Counted from the first letter of the stretch, positions 9,443 to 18,413 are shown. The stretch is 58,765 nt of DNA from Fusobacteriaceae bacterium UBA2433 (GCA_002342785.1 DDQV01000114.1:1-58765), one strand, 5' to 3'. Notes: generated from the letters alone by a model not told the origin. A program made the numbers and translations.

Positions 9443-9539
9443 TTAGGTGCAAAATAATTAACTGATTTGCTTTTATAGATTTTACTTTATTTTATATTTT
9501 GTAATGACGATATAACTCAAAAAAAAAGGATGATGAAAT

Positions 9540-11180
9540 ATGCAAGAGGACGTGCAAGGAGCACTTAATACATGGCAAAATTTAAGTAGACGTAGACACA
9601 ATCTAATCTTAGTTTTTTACAGTATTATAGTGGGAATATTAACAGGTTTGGTTATTGTAGCATATAGAGAAGGTCTAGATTTTTTAGACGAACTTAGACA
9701 CACTACATTAACAAATGTTAGAGAGACAGCATCTTTGATGAATATATCAAAAATAGTTGTTATCTTTATAATTGCAGCAATAATTTTACAATTACTTCTC
9801 TCTAAATTTCCATTAATTAGTGGAAGTGGTATTCCACAAGTAAAAGCTCTCTTAATGAAACAAATTAAATTTAATTGGTTCTATGAATTACTTAGCAAAT
9901 TTTTTGGAGGATTACTCAGTATAGGAAGTGGACTTTCTTTAGGAAGAGAGGGACCATCTATACATATAGGTGCCCAAATAAGTGAAGGAGTTAATAGTCT
10001 TTTTAAAACTAAAGTAGCAGAAAAAAAATATTTAATCTCAAGTGGAGCCAGTGCTGGTCTAGCAGCAGCATTTAATGCTCCCCTATCTGGAGTAATTTTT
10101 TCCTTAGAAGAACTTCATAAATTCTTTTCTCCATTACTACTTATTTGTACTTTGTTAGCTAGTATAAGTGCTGACTTTATAACTAAATTATTTTTAGGAT
10201 ATGACTTAGTATTTGATTTTGATACTAAATTACCTGAACAACTTCCTACAGGAATATATCTCCTTTCACTTATAGTTTTTGGAATTATTATAGGTTTTGG
10301 TGGAAAATTATTTACCGACGGAATTTTATTTTTTCAAAAGTTATATAAAAAAACAAAGTTAAATTCATATGTAAAAGCAGTTGTAGCAATACTTATCTCT
10401 CTCTGTGTAGGATTATTTTTTTCAGAAGTTGGAGGAGGAGGACATGGTCTTCTTCAAAATATAGCTCATAGATCTACCCCTATGAAAGTCTTATTTATTC
10501 TTTTAATAGCCAAATTTATATTTACATTATTTTCATACAGTACAGGATTTCCAGGAGGTATTTTTTTACCTATGTTAGTAGTAGGAGGTCTTATTGGAAA
10601 AATATATGGTATGGTTCTAATGGATATTTTTGATCTAAAGGAGGCCTATGCAGTTCACTTTATGATCCTAGGTATGGCTGGGTATTTAACGGCAGTTGTA
10701 AGAGCTCCCATAACAGGAATTGTTCTTATTCTTGAAATGACTGGTAGATTTGATCATCTATTTAGTTTAACTTTAGTAGCAACACTAGCTTACGTCTTAA
10801 CTGAATTTATCAATCTAGATCCAATATATGATATCTTGTATAGAAATATGATATCAGGTATTTTCTCATCAAAAAAAATACCATCAGAAAAAATATCTCC
10901 GGAAAAAACACCTGAGAAGCCCTTATGTAAATCATCTAAAATAACAATATTAATCCCTGTTATTGCAGATTCTTTTTTAGATGGAAAACATGTATTTGAA
11001 ATATCATGGCCTGAAAATTGTCTTCTAGTCGGAGTCAGAAGAGATATAGTAGAAATAATTCCTCGAGGAATTACTGAAATAAGAAGTGGTGATTTTCTCA
11101 TTGTTTTAGCAGACAGAACAGATGCTGGAATAATTAGTCCCTTATTATATAGGATGGGAACTGTAACAATGGTGGAATAG
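9540..11180 (+). CDS. ClC-type chloride/proton exchanger with TrkA-C domain
   Basis: A 546-residue membrane protein with the ClC selectivity motifs GSGIPQVK, GREGPSIHIGA and GFPGGIFLPML. The gating Glu of GREGP is present. The LEELHK segment keeps the inner Glu used for proton transfer, so it is more likely a 2Cl-/H+ antiporter than a channel. After about residue 465 there is a soluble domain of roughly 80 residues (RRDIVEIIPRG, SGDFLIVLADR) like the RCK/TrkA C-terminal domain, which usually binds a small regulatory ligand. It probably helps in acid or osmotic homeostasis. The Shine-Dalgarno AAGGATGATG is somewhat distant from ATG 9540. The gene is transcribed alone. Confidence 0.92.
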   Translation: MQEDVQGALNTWQNLSRRRHNLILVFYSIIVGILTGLVIVAYREGLDFLDELRHTTLTNVRETASLMNISKIVVIFIIAAIILQLLLSKFPLISGSGIPQVKALLMKQIKFNWFYELLSKFFGGLLSIGSGLSLGREGPSIHIGAQISEGVNSLFKTKVAEKKYLISSGASAGLAAAFNAPLSGVIFSLEELHKFFSPLLLICTLLASISADFITKLFLGYDLVFDFDTKLPEQLPTGIYLLSLIVFGIIIGFGGKLFTDGILFFQKLYKKTKLNSYVKAVVAILISLCVGLFFSEVGGGGHGLLQNIAHRSTPMKVLFILLIAKFIFTLFSYSTGFPGGIFLPMLVVGGLIGKIYGMVLMDIFDLKEAYAVHFMILGMAGYLTAVVRAPITGIVLILEMTGRFDHLFSLTLVATLAYVLTEFINLDPIYDILYRNMISGIFSSKKIPSEKISPEKTPEKPLCKSSKITILIPVIADSFLDGKHVFEISWPENCLLVGVRRDIVEIIPRGITEIRSGDFLIVLADRTDAGIISPLLYRMGTVTMVE

Positions 11181-11207
11181 AAACTACTTTAAAACTAAAA
11201 AAAACTT

Positions 11208-11241
11208 AAAGAAATCTAAAAAAAAAGATTTCTTTTTTTTT
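11208..11241 (+). terminator. Terminator after the ClC gene
   Basis: AAAGAAATCT (11208-11217) and AGATTTCTTT (11226-11235) form a 10-bp stem around an eight-A loop, followed by a long T tract. Confidence 0.9.
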
Positions 11242-11261
11242 CTTTTTTTTTCTTTTTTTTT
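11231..11261 (+). repeat. Three tandem copies of a 10-base C/T tract
   Basis: The unit TCTTTTTTTT occurs three times in a row directly after the terminator stem and about 10-30 bp upstream of the likely pilin promoter. Such mononucleotide-rich tracts are prone to slipped-strand length changes. Confidence 0.8.
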
Positions 11262-11328
11262 AATTTCCTGTTAAAATTATACTATTCTTGATATAATATT
11301 ATAATATATAGATAGGAGGTGAATTTAT

Positions 11329-12369
11329 TTGAAAAAATTAAATAAAGGGTTTACAATCATTGAATTATTAGTTGTAATAGCAATAATTGGTATCTTAGCT
11401 GGAACTGTTATACCAAAGTTAATAAAAGAGATTAGAAAAGCTACCGTTGCTAAAGTGCAACATAACCTCGGAGTAATAAGATCTAGACTATCTCTAGATG
11501 AAACTTTTTTAGAAGAATTTCCCGACCTAGCTGGAGAAGATAATTCTGATTTATTAGAATTATATAGAATAGAGGCAACTCCTGGATTTACAGATGCAAA
11601 AGGAAATCATGAAGAGTCTTCACAAGTATTTCCTTCTAGAAATGATGAAGGCGGTTGGTATTATATAAGGGAAACTGGTGAAATTTATGCCAATCTTCCA
11701 AATGGAGCTTACACAAAAGATGAAGAATATGAAATTTGGAATGATGATAAGAATGGTTCCGAATCTGTTTCATATGATTTTACAGATATAGATATTTTTA
11801 GTCCTTCCGAAGCAGCAAATATAGATGGATGGTCAAAGATAGACTACGCAACTGCTGTTACATCAAATCCATATAACGAATATAATATTGAAGTCACAGC
11901 AACTTTTAGTGAGAACGAAGACAAAAATACCGGTTATGGAATATATATTCAAGCTGAAAAAAATGAAAATGGGAAGATAGATGGTTATATATTACAATAC
12001 GATAGAGCATATGGGCAACTTGTTATAAAAGAAGTAGTTGATTCTATGCCTCAGGATAAAGATGAGAATGGTAATGAGAGTAGGATCTTTCTTGATACAA
12101 GTGATATCAATATGTCAGGGGATTGGTGGACAACTGAACATACTATACAAATAGATGTAACCGATAGTACAACTGATAGTCCTAAACAAAATGTAAAAAT
12201 CTCAATAGACAATGATGTCATAAGTGATAGCTATCGTAATTCTTATAGTGGGGTATTTGATCAAACTAGTCTTACCATTGATAATTCTGACGCTAATAAT
12301 TATACAGGAATAAGAGCTTGGGGTGATGGTGATACTGATATTGATTCTGTTAGTATTACAGAATTATAA
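11329..12369 (+). CDS. Type IV pilin-like protein with lectin-like C-terminal region
   Basis: The 346-residue product begins with a class III signal: MKKLNKG, cleavage before Phe8, then FTIIELLVVIAIIGILAG with Glu at mature position 5. This is recognised by prepilin peptidase PilD. Residues 30-140 form a short pseudopilin-like domain. Residues from about 145 to the end are Asp/Asn/Thr-rich and beta-strand-like, with GYGIYIQAEKNENGKIDGYI and IDNDVISDSY, and resemble LamG/DUF1080-type jelly-roll domains. The start is TTG 11329, chosen because AGGAGGTG ends nine bases upstream and no ATG fits. A TATAAT at 11292-11297 is the likely -10. No assembly genes are nearby. It may be a minor pilin or adhesin displayed by a machine encoded elsewhere. 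Confidence 0.8.
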   Translation: MKKLNKGFTIIELLVVIAIIGILAGTVIPKLIKEIRKATVAKVQHNLGVIRSRLSLDETFLEEFPDLAGEDNSDLLELYRIEATPGFTDAKGNHEESSQVFPSRNDEGGWYYIRETGEIYANLPNGAYTKDEEYEIWNDDKNGSESVSYDFTDIDIFSPSEAANIDGWSKIDYATAVTSNPYNEYNIEVTATFSENEDKNTGYGIYIQAEKNENGKIDGYILQYDRAYGQLVIKEVVDSMPQDKDENGNESRIFLDTSDINMSGDWWTTEHTIQIDVTDSTTDSPKQNVKISIDNDVISDSYRNSYSGVFDQTSLTIDNSDANNYTGIRAWGDGDTDIDSVSITEL

Positions 12370-12471
12370 AATGAATTCATTCAGATTTACCAAATCTTTT
12401 TAATCTAGAGATAAAAAAACTCTAGAAGATAATGATCAATTATTTAGACAATATTTAACTAATTTTATCTT

Positions 12472-12518
12472 AAAACTCCCCTTATATCTAGAAAGATCTA
12501 GTTTATAGGGGAGTTTTT
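12472..12518 (+). terminator. Terminator after the pilin-like gene
   Basis: AAAACTCCCC (12472-12481) pairs with GGGGAGTTTT (12508-12517) around an AT-rich inner stem containing TCTAGA/TCTAG, followed by T residues. It lies about 100 bases after the stop codon. Confidence 0.9.
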
Positions 12519-12768
12519 AAATTACTGTAATTTATAAGCAAAAAAAAGGCTCGCTACACTACTTTTAGGGCTTGTTACGCTACCTTTAAGGCTTATTTTG
12601 GCACTTTCCCCTTTTTCTCCTCTCAACCCCAGTATTATCAATGTTTTGAACGCTTCATTCTAGGATGTTTATTCTCCATAATGTATAAACACAAGGGAAA
12701 CTTTTTAGAAGGGTCTTAAAAGACAAATAAGAGAGCCTTTTACAAAATCACATCCTTTTTTTTTACTT
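12519..12768. other. Intergenic tract of unusual composition with a 45-codon open frame
   Basis: This gap between the pilin terminator and ligA is richer in G+C than the other intergenic DNA. It carries the 21-bp repeats described separately. On the minus strand a frame of 45 sense codons (12659 to the TAA at 12522-12524) stays open after an upstream TAG. It has no Met codon and no ribosome-binding site, so it is probably not a gene; it may be the relic of one or part of a dispersed repeat. Confidence 0.5.
12548..12610. repeat. Three degenerate 21-bp tandem repeats
   Basis: The units start at 12548, 12569 and 12590. The first two (GGCTCGCTACACTACTTTTAG and its neighbour beginning GGCTTGTTACGC) match at 16 of 21 bases. 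The third keeps GGCTT and then diverges. The 21-bp period equals seven codons. Confidence 0.7.
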
Positions 12769-14802
12769 CTACTTTGTCAGCTCTAAAAACTCCTCCTCAG
12801 TTAGAATTTTTACAGTTCCTAACTCCTCAGCTTTTTTCAATTTACTCCCAGGTTTTTCACCAACTATTAGATAATCTAATTTTTTAGATACCCCTGAGAT
12901 ATTCGTTCCTCCTAATTTTTCCACAATATCTTTTATCTCTTGCCTTTTAAAATGAGTTAATTTACCTGTAGCTAAAAAAGTTTTTCCTATAAATTCCTCT
13001 AAGTGAGATCCTTGGTCTACTTCTTCTAACTGAAAATTAACTTTAGCTTCTTTTAATTTTTCTAAAATCTTTATATTGTTTTCATCTCTAAAATATCCAT
13101 ATACAGATTGAGCTACTTTTTCCCCTACACCATCTATAGCTAATAGTTCTTCAACTTCCATCTTTTCTAAGTTATCTATATTTTTACTTTCTTTAGAAAG
13201 TAACCCTCCCAAAAATTTTCCTACAAATGGAATTCCAAGTGCATAAAGAGTTTTTGAATAATCTAATTTTTTACTTTCCTCGATAGATACTAATAATTTT
13301 TCTATACTCTTTCTTCCTAAATTATCTAATTTTTCCAACTCATCTTTTTTTAAATAAAGTTCATAAAAATCACTTATCTCTTTTAAAAATCCTAATTCTA
13401 TAAATTTTTCTACAATTTTTGCTCCACCGATTATATTCATAGCATCACGAGAGATAAAATATTCCATCTTTCCTTGTAATTTTGCTTTACAGTGGGGATT
13501 CATACATTTTAAATTTACTAATCCCTCTTCTTTTTCTAAGATCGAATTACAGACAGGACAATTTATAGGTGGGATTATTTCCTCTTCTGTTCCTTCTCTT
13601 AGTTCTTTTACAGGCTTTATAACTTGAGGAATTATTTCTGCAGCCTTTTCAATAAATACTGTATCACCAATTTTTATATCTTTTCTGAGAACTTCATCGT
13701 AATTATGAAGACTAGCACGTCTAACTATACTTCCAGATACCTCTACTGCTTCTAATTCTGCTACTGGAGTAACCTTTCCTGTCCTTCCTACTTGCCAAGT
13801 TACACCATTTAATTTTGTAGTTACCTGTTTAGCCGGAAATTTATAGGAAATTGCCCATCTAGGGGCTTTAGTTGTAGCTCCTAATATTTCATATAAACTA
13901 AGATTATTAACTTTAATTACCAATCCATCGGTTTCATAATCTAATTTATTTCTCTTCTCTTCCCAATATTTTATTCTCGTTTCTAAATATTCTATAGTTT
14001 TACATAGTTCAAATATTTTTGTAGTTTTAAACCCCAACTCTTCCAAATACTTTATACTCTGTATATGAGTCTGAAATCCCAACTCTTCACTATCTGCTAA
14101 ATAATATATATATGCATCTAAATTTCTCTCTCCAACAATATTAGCATCTTTTTGACGAAGTGTTCCACCTGCTGCATTTCTAGGATTAGCAAAAACTTCC
14201 TCCTCTGACTCCAATCTTTTTTTATTGAGTGATCTAAATTCAGTTAAAGGTAAAACAATCTCTCCTCTAACTTCTATAGATACACTTTCTTTTAAATATT
14301 TAGGAATAGACTTTATCTGCATTATATTTTCAGTTACATCCTCTCCGACCTTTCCATCTCCCCGGGTTACAGCTTGAATCAAACGACCATCTTCATAGTG
14401 AATACTTATAGATATTCCATCTAATTTTAATTCTAATACATAATCTATCCCTATATCTTCTTTTTCTTCATTCTCTTTACTTAAAATTCTTTTTACTCTT
14501 CCATCAAAATCTTCTAAATCTCCTAAATTATATGTATTAGCTAAACTAAGCATAGATTTTTTATGAGTAACTTTCCCAAATTTACTATCTTTTATTCCTC
14601 CTCCCACAATTGATGTAGGAGAATTTATCACCTTATATTCAGGATTTTCTTTCTCTAGCTTTTCTAATTTTTTCAATAACATATCATATTCCACATCTGA
14701 AATTAAACTTTCATTTTTCTCATAGTAATAATAGTTATGCCTTTGCAATTCTCCTCTCATTTTTTCTATCTTTAATTTTATATTTTCTCTATCTTTTTCC
14801 AT
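12769..14802 (-). CDS. ligA: NAD-dependent DNA ligase
   Basis: LigA seals nicks during replication and repair using NAD. From ATG 14802 the protein has 677 residues, close to the family norm. It shows the Ia and adenylation domain with ELKLDGIS (adenylated Lys126), an OB fold, a zinc finger with two Cys pairs (CPVC and CMNPHC), helix-hairpin-helix repeats and a C-terminal BRCT domain (FLATGKLTHFKRQEI). An upstream in-frame GTG at 14820 would add six residues. I prefer ATG 14802 because GAGGA sits eight bases before it. The gene stands alone; I could not find a convincing terminator downstream. Confidence 0.97.
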   Translation of the reverse strand: MEKDRENIKLKIEKMRGELQRHNYYYYEKNESLISDVEYDMLLKKLEKLEKENPEYKVINSPTSIVGGGIKDSKFGKVTHKKSMLSLANTYNLGDLEDFDGRVKRILSKENEEKEDIGIDYVLELKLDGISISIHYEDGRLIQAVTRGDGKVGEDVTENIMQIKSIPKYLKESVSIEVRGEIVLPLTEFRSLNKKRLESEEEVFANPRNAAGGTLRQKDANIVGERNLDAYIYYLADSEELGFQTHIQSIKYLEELGFKTTKIFELCKTIEYLETRIKYWEEKRNKLDYETDGLVIKVNNLSLYEILGATTKAPRWAISYKFPAKQVTTKLNGVTWQVGRTGKVTPVAELEAVEVSGSIVRRASLHNYDEVLRKDIKIGDTVFIEKAAEIIPQVIKPVKELREGTEEEIIPPINCPVCNSILEKEEGLVNLKCMNPHCKAKLQGKMEYFISRDAMNIIGGAKIVEKFIELGFLKEISDFYELYLKKDELEKLDNLGRKSIEKLLVSIEESKKLDYSKTLYALGIPFVGKFLGGLLSKESKNIDNLEKMEVEELLAIDGVGEKVAQSVYGYFRDENNIKILEKLKEAKVNFQLEEVDQGSHLEEFIGKTFLATGKLTHFKRQEIKDIVEKLGGTNISGVSKKLDYLIVGEKPGSKLKKAEELGTVKILTEEEFLELTK

Positions 14803-15015
14803 AATTATTCTCCTCAACACATCTTTTTTATATTAAATTATATCATAAAATTTAAATAGCTAACAAAGATATAATAGATTTTTTCTTTTTCCTTTATAGA
14901 TATCGTTAAAAACTTCATTGTTCATTTTTGGTTATAACTTATCCTTGTTTTTTTATGATTTAAATGTTAGTATATTTAGGTTAAAAAAATATATAAACAT
15001 AGTGAATTACTAGTC

Positions 15016-15043
15016 TTGATCTATAATATATAGATATTATAAT
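15016..15043 (+). promoter_or_regulatory. Likely promoter of the pyrophosphatase gene, flanked by an inverted repeat
   Basis: TTGATC (15016-15021) and TATAAT (15038-15043) are 16 bp apart. The promoter lies between ATAGTGAA (14999-15006) and TTCACTAT (15046-15053), a perfect 8-bp inverted repeat that could be an operator or a leader stem. Confidence 0.6.
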
Positions 15044-15071
15044 ATTTCACTATAATTTTAGGAGGTTAACA

Positions 15072-16688
15072 ATGAAAGAGAAGATTTTGATTTTTGGACA
15101 CAAAAATCCGGATACAGACTCTATATGCTCAGCTATTGCATATTCTAATCTTAAAGATCAATTAGGACTTAACACCACAGCTGTTAGATTAGGAGAATTA
15201 AATAAAGAAACTGAATTTATCTTAGATTATTTTAACGTAGAAAAACCACAACTACTTGCTACTATAAAACCACAAGTTAAAGATCTAACTAAGGTTGAAA
15301 AAGAATTAATAAAGGAAACAGATTCCATTCAAAAAGCATTGGAAATTATGACAACTGAAAATTATTCAAGTTTACCCGTTGTCAATAAAAATAATAAATT
15401 AGTAAATATGGTACATATCTCAGAAATTGCAAACGCATATCTAGAGATGAGTACCAGAGATATATTCTTTGATTATGAAACAACATTTGAAAATGTATGG
15501 GAATCTTTAAAAGATTTTTCTGTTATTATTAGTGGAGTGTACCCTACAGGAAAGATAGAGGGTAGATTAAGGGGAGTTTCTGAACTAGCTAAGATTTCCA
15601 AAGGAGATGTAGTAATCACTACACTTTTTTCTGGTCATATCAAAAATGCTGAAAAAGCTGGAGCAAAGATTATATTTTTATGTGTAGATAAAAATGATCA
15701 AATCCCTGATTATAATATAAATATTCCGATTGTAAGAGTTAATAAAGGAATTTTTAAAACATTTAAGATGATCTCTCAATCTGTACCTGTAAAATCTATC
15801 TTAAAACATAAAACCTTTTCTCATTTTAATACTACTGATTTCATAGAAGATATCCAAGATATTATGAAGGAATCTTCTCAAACTAATTTTCCAGTTGTAA
15901 ATGAAGATGGAACTATATTTTCTACCATAAGATCTAAACATATTATGAACTTTGGTAAAAATGAAGTCATCCTAGTAGATCATAATGAAAATTCTCAATC
16001 TGTAGATGGAATTGAAACAGCAAAAATATTAGAGATTGTAGATCATCATAAGTTTGGAAATTTTGAAACTTCTGAACCACTTATGATCCGTGCTGCAGCT
16101 GTTGGTTGTACTTGTACAATAATTTATAGATTGTTTAAAGAGGAAGGAATTATTCCTGATAAAACTATTGCAGGACTTATGTTAAGTGCTATTTTATCAG
16201 ATACATTGATATTCAAGTCACCTACTTGTACACCAAAAGATATAAAAGCTGCTAAAGAATTAGCCAATATTGCAGGTCTAGATTATCAAAGTTATGGAAT
16301 GAAAATGCTTATTGCAGGAACTTCTTTAGAAGATAAAACTCCTGACGAGATCATAACTATGGATATGAAAGAATTTTCTATGGGTAATTTTCAAACTGCT
16401 GTAGCACAGATAAATACAGTAGATATAGATGGATTACTAAATAATCGAAAAGATCTAGAATCTGCCATGAGTACAATGATAGACAAAAATAACTACAATC
16501 TATTTTTATTAGTTATGACTGATATAGTTAATAATGGTTCTAAAATTCTTGCATTGGGAGATTCTACTGAATTAGTAGAAAAAGGATTTAATATAGAATT
16601 AATAGATGGAATTGCATGGTTAGAAGGTGTAGTTTCAAGAAAAAAACAAATTATTCCATTTCTTGTAGCTGCCAGTCAAGGAATGTAA
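15072..16688 (+). CDS. Manganese-dependent inorganic pyrophosphatase with CBS-DRTGG insert
   Basis: Family II pyrophosphatases hydrolyse PPi to phosphate with Mn2+. This 538-residue protein begins with the DHH-type motif GHKNPDTDSICSAIAY. It carries an insert of two CBS domains around a DRTGG domain (about residues 70-300), then the second catalytic part with VDHNENSQS and EIVDHHKFG, and a DHHA2 domain at the C-terminus. In this subfamily AMP and ADP inhibit and ATP or diadenosine polyphosphates activate through the CBS domains, so activity probably follows the adenylate state. ATG 15072 follows AGGAGG. It is a single-gene unit. Confidence 0.95.
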   Translation: MKEKILIFGHKNPDTDSICSAIAYSNLKDQLGLNTTAVRLGELNKETEFILDYFNVEKPQLLATIKPQVKDLTKVEKELIKETDSIQKALEIMTTENYSSLPVVNKNNKLVNMVHISEIANAYLEMSTRDIFFDYETTFENVWESLKDFSVIISGVYPTGKIEGRLRGVSELAKISKGDVVITTLFSGHIKNAEKAGAKIIFLCVDKNDQIPDYNINIPIVRVNKGIFKTFKMISQSVPVKSILKHKTFSHFNTTDFIEDIQDIMKESSQTNFPVVNEDGTIFSTIRSKHIMNFGKNEVILVDHNENSQSVDGIETAKILEIVDHHKFGNFETSEPLMIRAAAVGCTCTIIYRLFKEEGIIPDKTIAGLMLSAILSDTLIFKSPTCTPKDIKAAKELANIAGLDYQSYGMKMLIAGTSLEDKTPDEIITMDMKEFSMGNFQTAVAQINTVDIDGLLNNRKDLESAMSTMIDKNNYNLFLLVMTDIVNNGSKILALGDSTELVEKGFNIELIDGIAWLEGVVSRKKQIIPFLVAASQGM

Positions 16689-16730
16689 AAAAAAAAGGAG
16701 ATAACTTTATTTAGCTATCTCCTTTTTTTT
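16689..16730. terminator. Bidirectional terminator
   Basis: GGAGATA and TATCTCC form a stem flanked by A8 on the left and T8 on the right. It serves the pyrophosphatase gene (plus) and the alcohol dehydrogenase gene (minus), which converge here. Confidence 0.92.
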
Positions 16731-16736
16731 ACTTTT

Positions 16737-17903
16737 TTATAATGCTTTTTCTATAATTTTTCTTGTTATTTCTAAAGTTTGATCTTTTCTTTCTGACAAT
16801 TTTACCATTCCATGTGATTTTAATGAATTAATAATTTTATCTATATCACTTTCTTTTACACCATAATCTGATAACTTAGTTGTTATCCCTAAACTGTTGA
16901 AAAAATCTTCTGTCTTTTTAATAGCTAAATTTATTTTCTCTTCATCTGTTCCCTCTCTTAGATTCCATACTCTCTCTGCAAATTGAACTAATTTTTCAAA
17001 CTTTTCAACTTTTCTTACTTTCCAAGTTGCAGGTAAAATAGTTGCTAAGGTCTTAGCATGATCAATTTTAAATATTGCTGTTAATTCATGTCCTATCATA
17101 TGAACCGACCAATCTTGTGGTACTCCAGCACCGATAAGTCCATTTAATCCCATCGTTGCACACCAAACTAAATTAGCACGGAGATCATAATTTGTAGGAT
17201 TTTCCAATGTCTCTTTTCCTACTTCTATCAATGTTTGAAGGATTCCCTCAGCAGTTCTATCTTGAAATTTAGCATCTACTGAATAGGTTACATACTGCTC
17301 TACAACATGGATAAATGTATCTACAATACCATTAGCTACTTGAGTTTTTGGTAGAGTAAAAGTAAGTTCTGGATCTAATATAGAAAATATAGGAAATGAT
17401 TTTTTACTGAAAAAAGCTAATTTATTTTCTTTATTACTTATAACTCCTCCATTGTTCATCTCTGAACCTGTTGCTGGTAAAGTTACCACAGTTCCAAATG
17501 GTATAGTTTTTTCAACTGATATCATTCCTTGAGTTAATAACTCTTCTTCTCTTCCTATATATTCATCTTTACATGAAGCTATCCCTATGAATTTAGTCCC
17601 GTCCATAACAGAACCTCCTCCAACAGCTAAGATAAAATCTATTTTTTCCTCTCTTACTAACTTAACAGCTTTCATAAGTGTTTCAAATTTAGGATTAGGT
17701 TCTATTCCTCCAAATTCAAATATTTTTCTGTTAGATTTCTTCAATTCATCCATTACCTTATCTAAAGTTCCAAATTTCTTTACCGATCCTCCACCATATG
17801 TAATAAGTATATTAGAATCTTTTGGTACTAATTTATCTAACTGTTTCATCTCCCCTTTTCCAAATACAATTTGTGTCGGGTTATAAAAATTAAAATTTAA
17901 CAT
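16737..17903 (-). CDS. Iron-containing alcohol dehydrogenase (YqhD/butanol dehydrogenase type)
   Basis: A 388-residue group III dehydrogenase that reduces aldehydes to alcohols with NADPH or NADH. The cofactor region has ITYGGGSVKK and LAVGGGSVMDGTKF. The substrate loop has LPATGSEMNNGGVIS. Metal ligands are expected in VDTFIHVVEQY (Asp and His) and in HMIGHELTAIFKIDHAKTL (two His). The TGSEMNNGGVIS wording is typical of YqhD-like enzymes, which detoxify short aldehydes. It lies 77 bases after the merR gene on the same strand, so the two are probably one regulated unit. It is a different subtype from the dehydrogenase at 55947. Confidence 0.93.
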   Translation of the reverse strand: MLNFNFYNPTQIVFGKGEMKQLDKLVPKDSNILITYGGGSVKKFGTLDKVMDELKKSNRKIFEFGGIEPNPKFETLMKAVKLVREEKIDFILAVGGGSVMDGTKFIGIASCKDEYIGREEELLTQGMISVEKTIPFGTVVTLPATGSEMNNGGVISNKENKLAFFSKKSFPIFSILDPELTFTLPKTQVANGIVDTFIHVVEQYVTYSVDAKFQDRTAEGILQTLIEVGKETLENPTNYDLRANLVWCATMGLNGLIGAGVPQDWSVHMIGHELTAIFKIDHAKTLATILPATWKVRKVEKFEKLVQFAERVWNLREGTDEEKINLAIKKTEDFFNSLGITTKLSDYGVKESDIDKIINSLKSHGMVKLSERKDQTLEITRKIIEKAL

Positions 17904-17980
17904 TTTTTCCTCCTAATAGTTTCATAAAGAAACTTAATCAATAACAATAAATATATTTAACCTTAACCATTATTATAATT

Positions 17981-18385
17981 CTAAATATTATAACAATCTG
18001 TCTCTTCATATACTTTCGATTTTATAATACATCTTCCTTCCTCTACTTCATATCTTTTTACCTGCTCTAAAATCTCTTTTTTTATAAAGTTTAACTCCTC
18101 TATCTTCTCCTGTATTATATCTACATGATTTAATAAAATTTCCTTTCTTTCTACAACAGTTTTTTGCCCATCTTTTTTTAAACCTATATAATACGTTATT
18201 TCTTTTAGGGACATCCCAGTATCTTTTAAGTTAAGAAAAAAATCTATCCAAATCAAATCTAGATCAGTATATACTCTGTTACCATTTCTATCTCTAGCGA
18301 TCTCTTTGATTACTCCATTTTTTTCATAGTATCTAAGTTTAGATTTAGATATCCGAAAATGTTTTGCTACTTGATCTATAGTCAT
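17981..18385 (-). CDS. MerR-family regulator (AdhR/NmlR-like)
   Basis: A 134-residue protein with an N-terminal winged helix (TIDQVAKHFRISKSKLRYYEKNG) and a coiled-coil dimer helix (about 75-115). The segment DLIWIDFFLNLKDTGMSLKEI matches the AdhR/NmlR group, which controls aldehyde-detoxifying dehydrogenases. In Bacillus AdhR the matching stretch is WIEFIKC with a reactive Cys near residue 52; here that place is Asn. The only Cys residues are near the C-terminus (RCIIKSK, TDCYNI). Its promoter has the MerR-type layout described at 18414-18444. It probably activates itself and the dehydrogenase downstream. Confidence 0.88.
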   Translation of the reverse strand: MTIDQVAKHFRISKSKLRYYEKNGVIKEIARDRNGNRVYTDLDLIWIDFFLNLKDTGMSLKEITYYIGLKKDGQKTVVERKEILLNHVDIIQEKIEELNFIKKEILEQVKRYEVEEGRCIIKSKVYEETDCYNI

Positions 18386-18413
18386 AGATCACCTCCTAAT
18401 TTCTTATATAGTT

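Larger units (their letters stand above)
9191..9539. other. Intergenic region between secA and the ClC gene
   Basis: This 349-bp divergent region holds one promoter for each flanking gene. It also has a perfect 12-bp inverted repeat (ATAAAAGCAAAT at 9328-9339, ATTTGCTTTTAT at 9465-9476), whose right copy lies just after the likely ClC transcription start. I see no riboswitch, including no fluoride-riboswitch consensus, and no small gene. Confidence 0.6.

Noticed and set aside
9443..9539. Fluoride riboswitch in the ClC leader
   Set aside because: The conserved pseudoknot sequences are absent, and the protein has GREGP with the gating Glu, not the sequence of fluoride-exporting ClC-F.
12522..12662. 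Small minus-strand protein-coding gene
   Set aside because: The open frame has no ATG, no ribosome-binding site and no recognisable family; I describe it only as an open frame in a repeat tract.
14803..14820. Longer LigA with GTG start
   Set aside because: The ribosome-binding site lies between the GTG and ATG 14802, so the shorter form is favoured.
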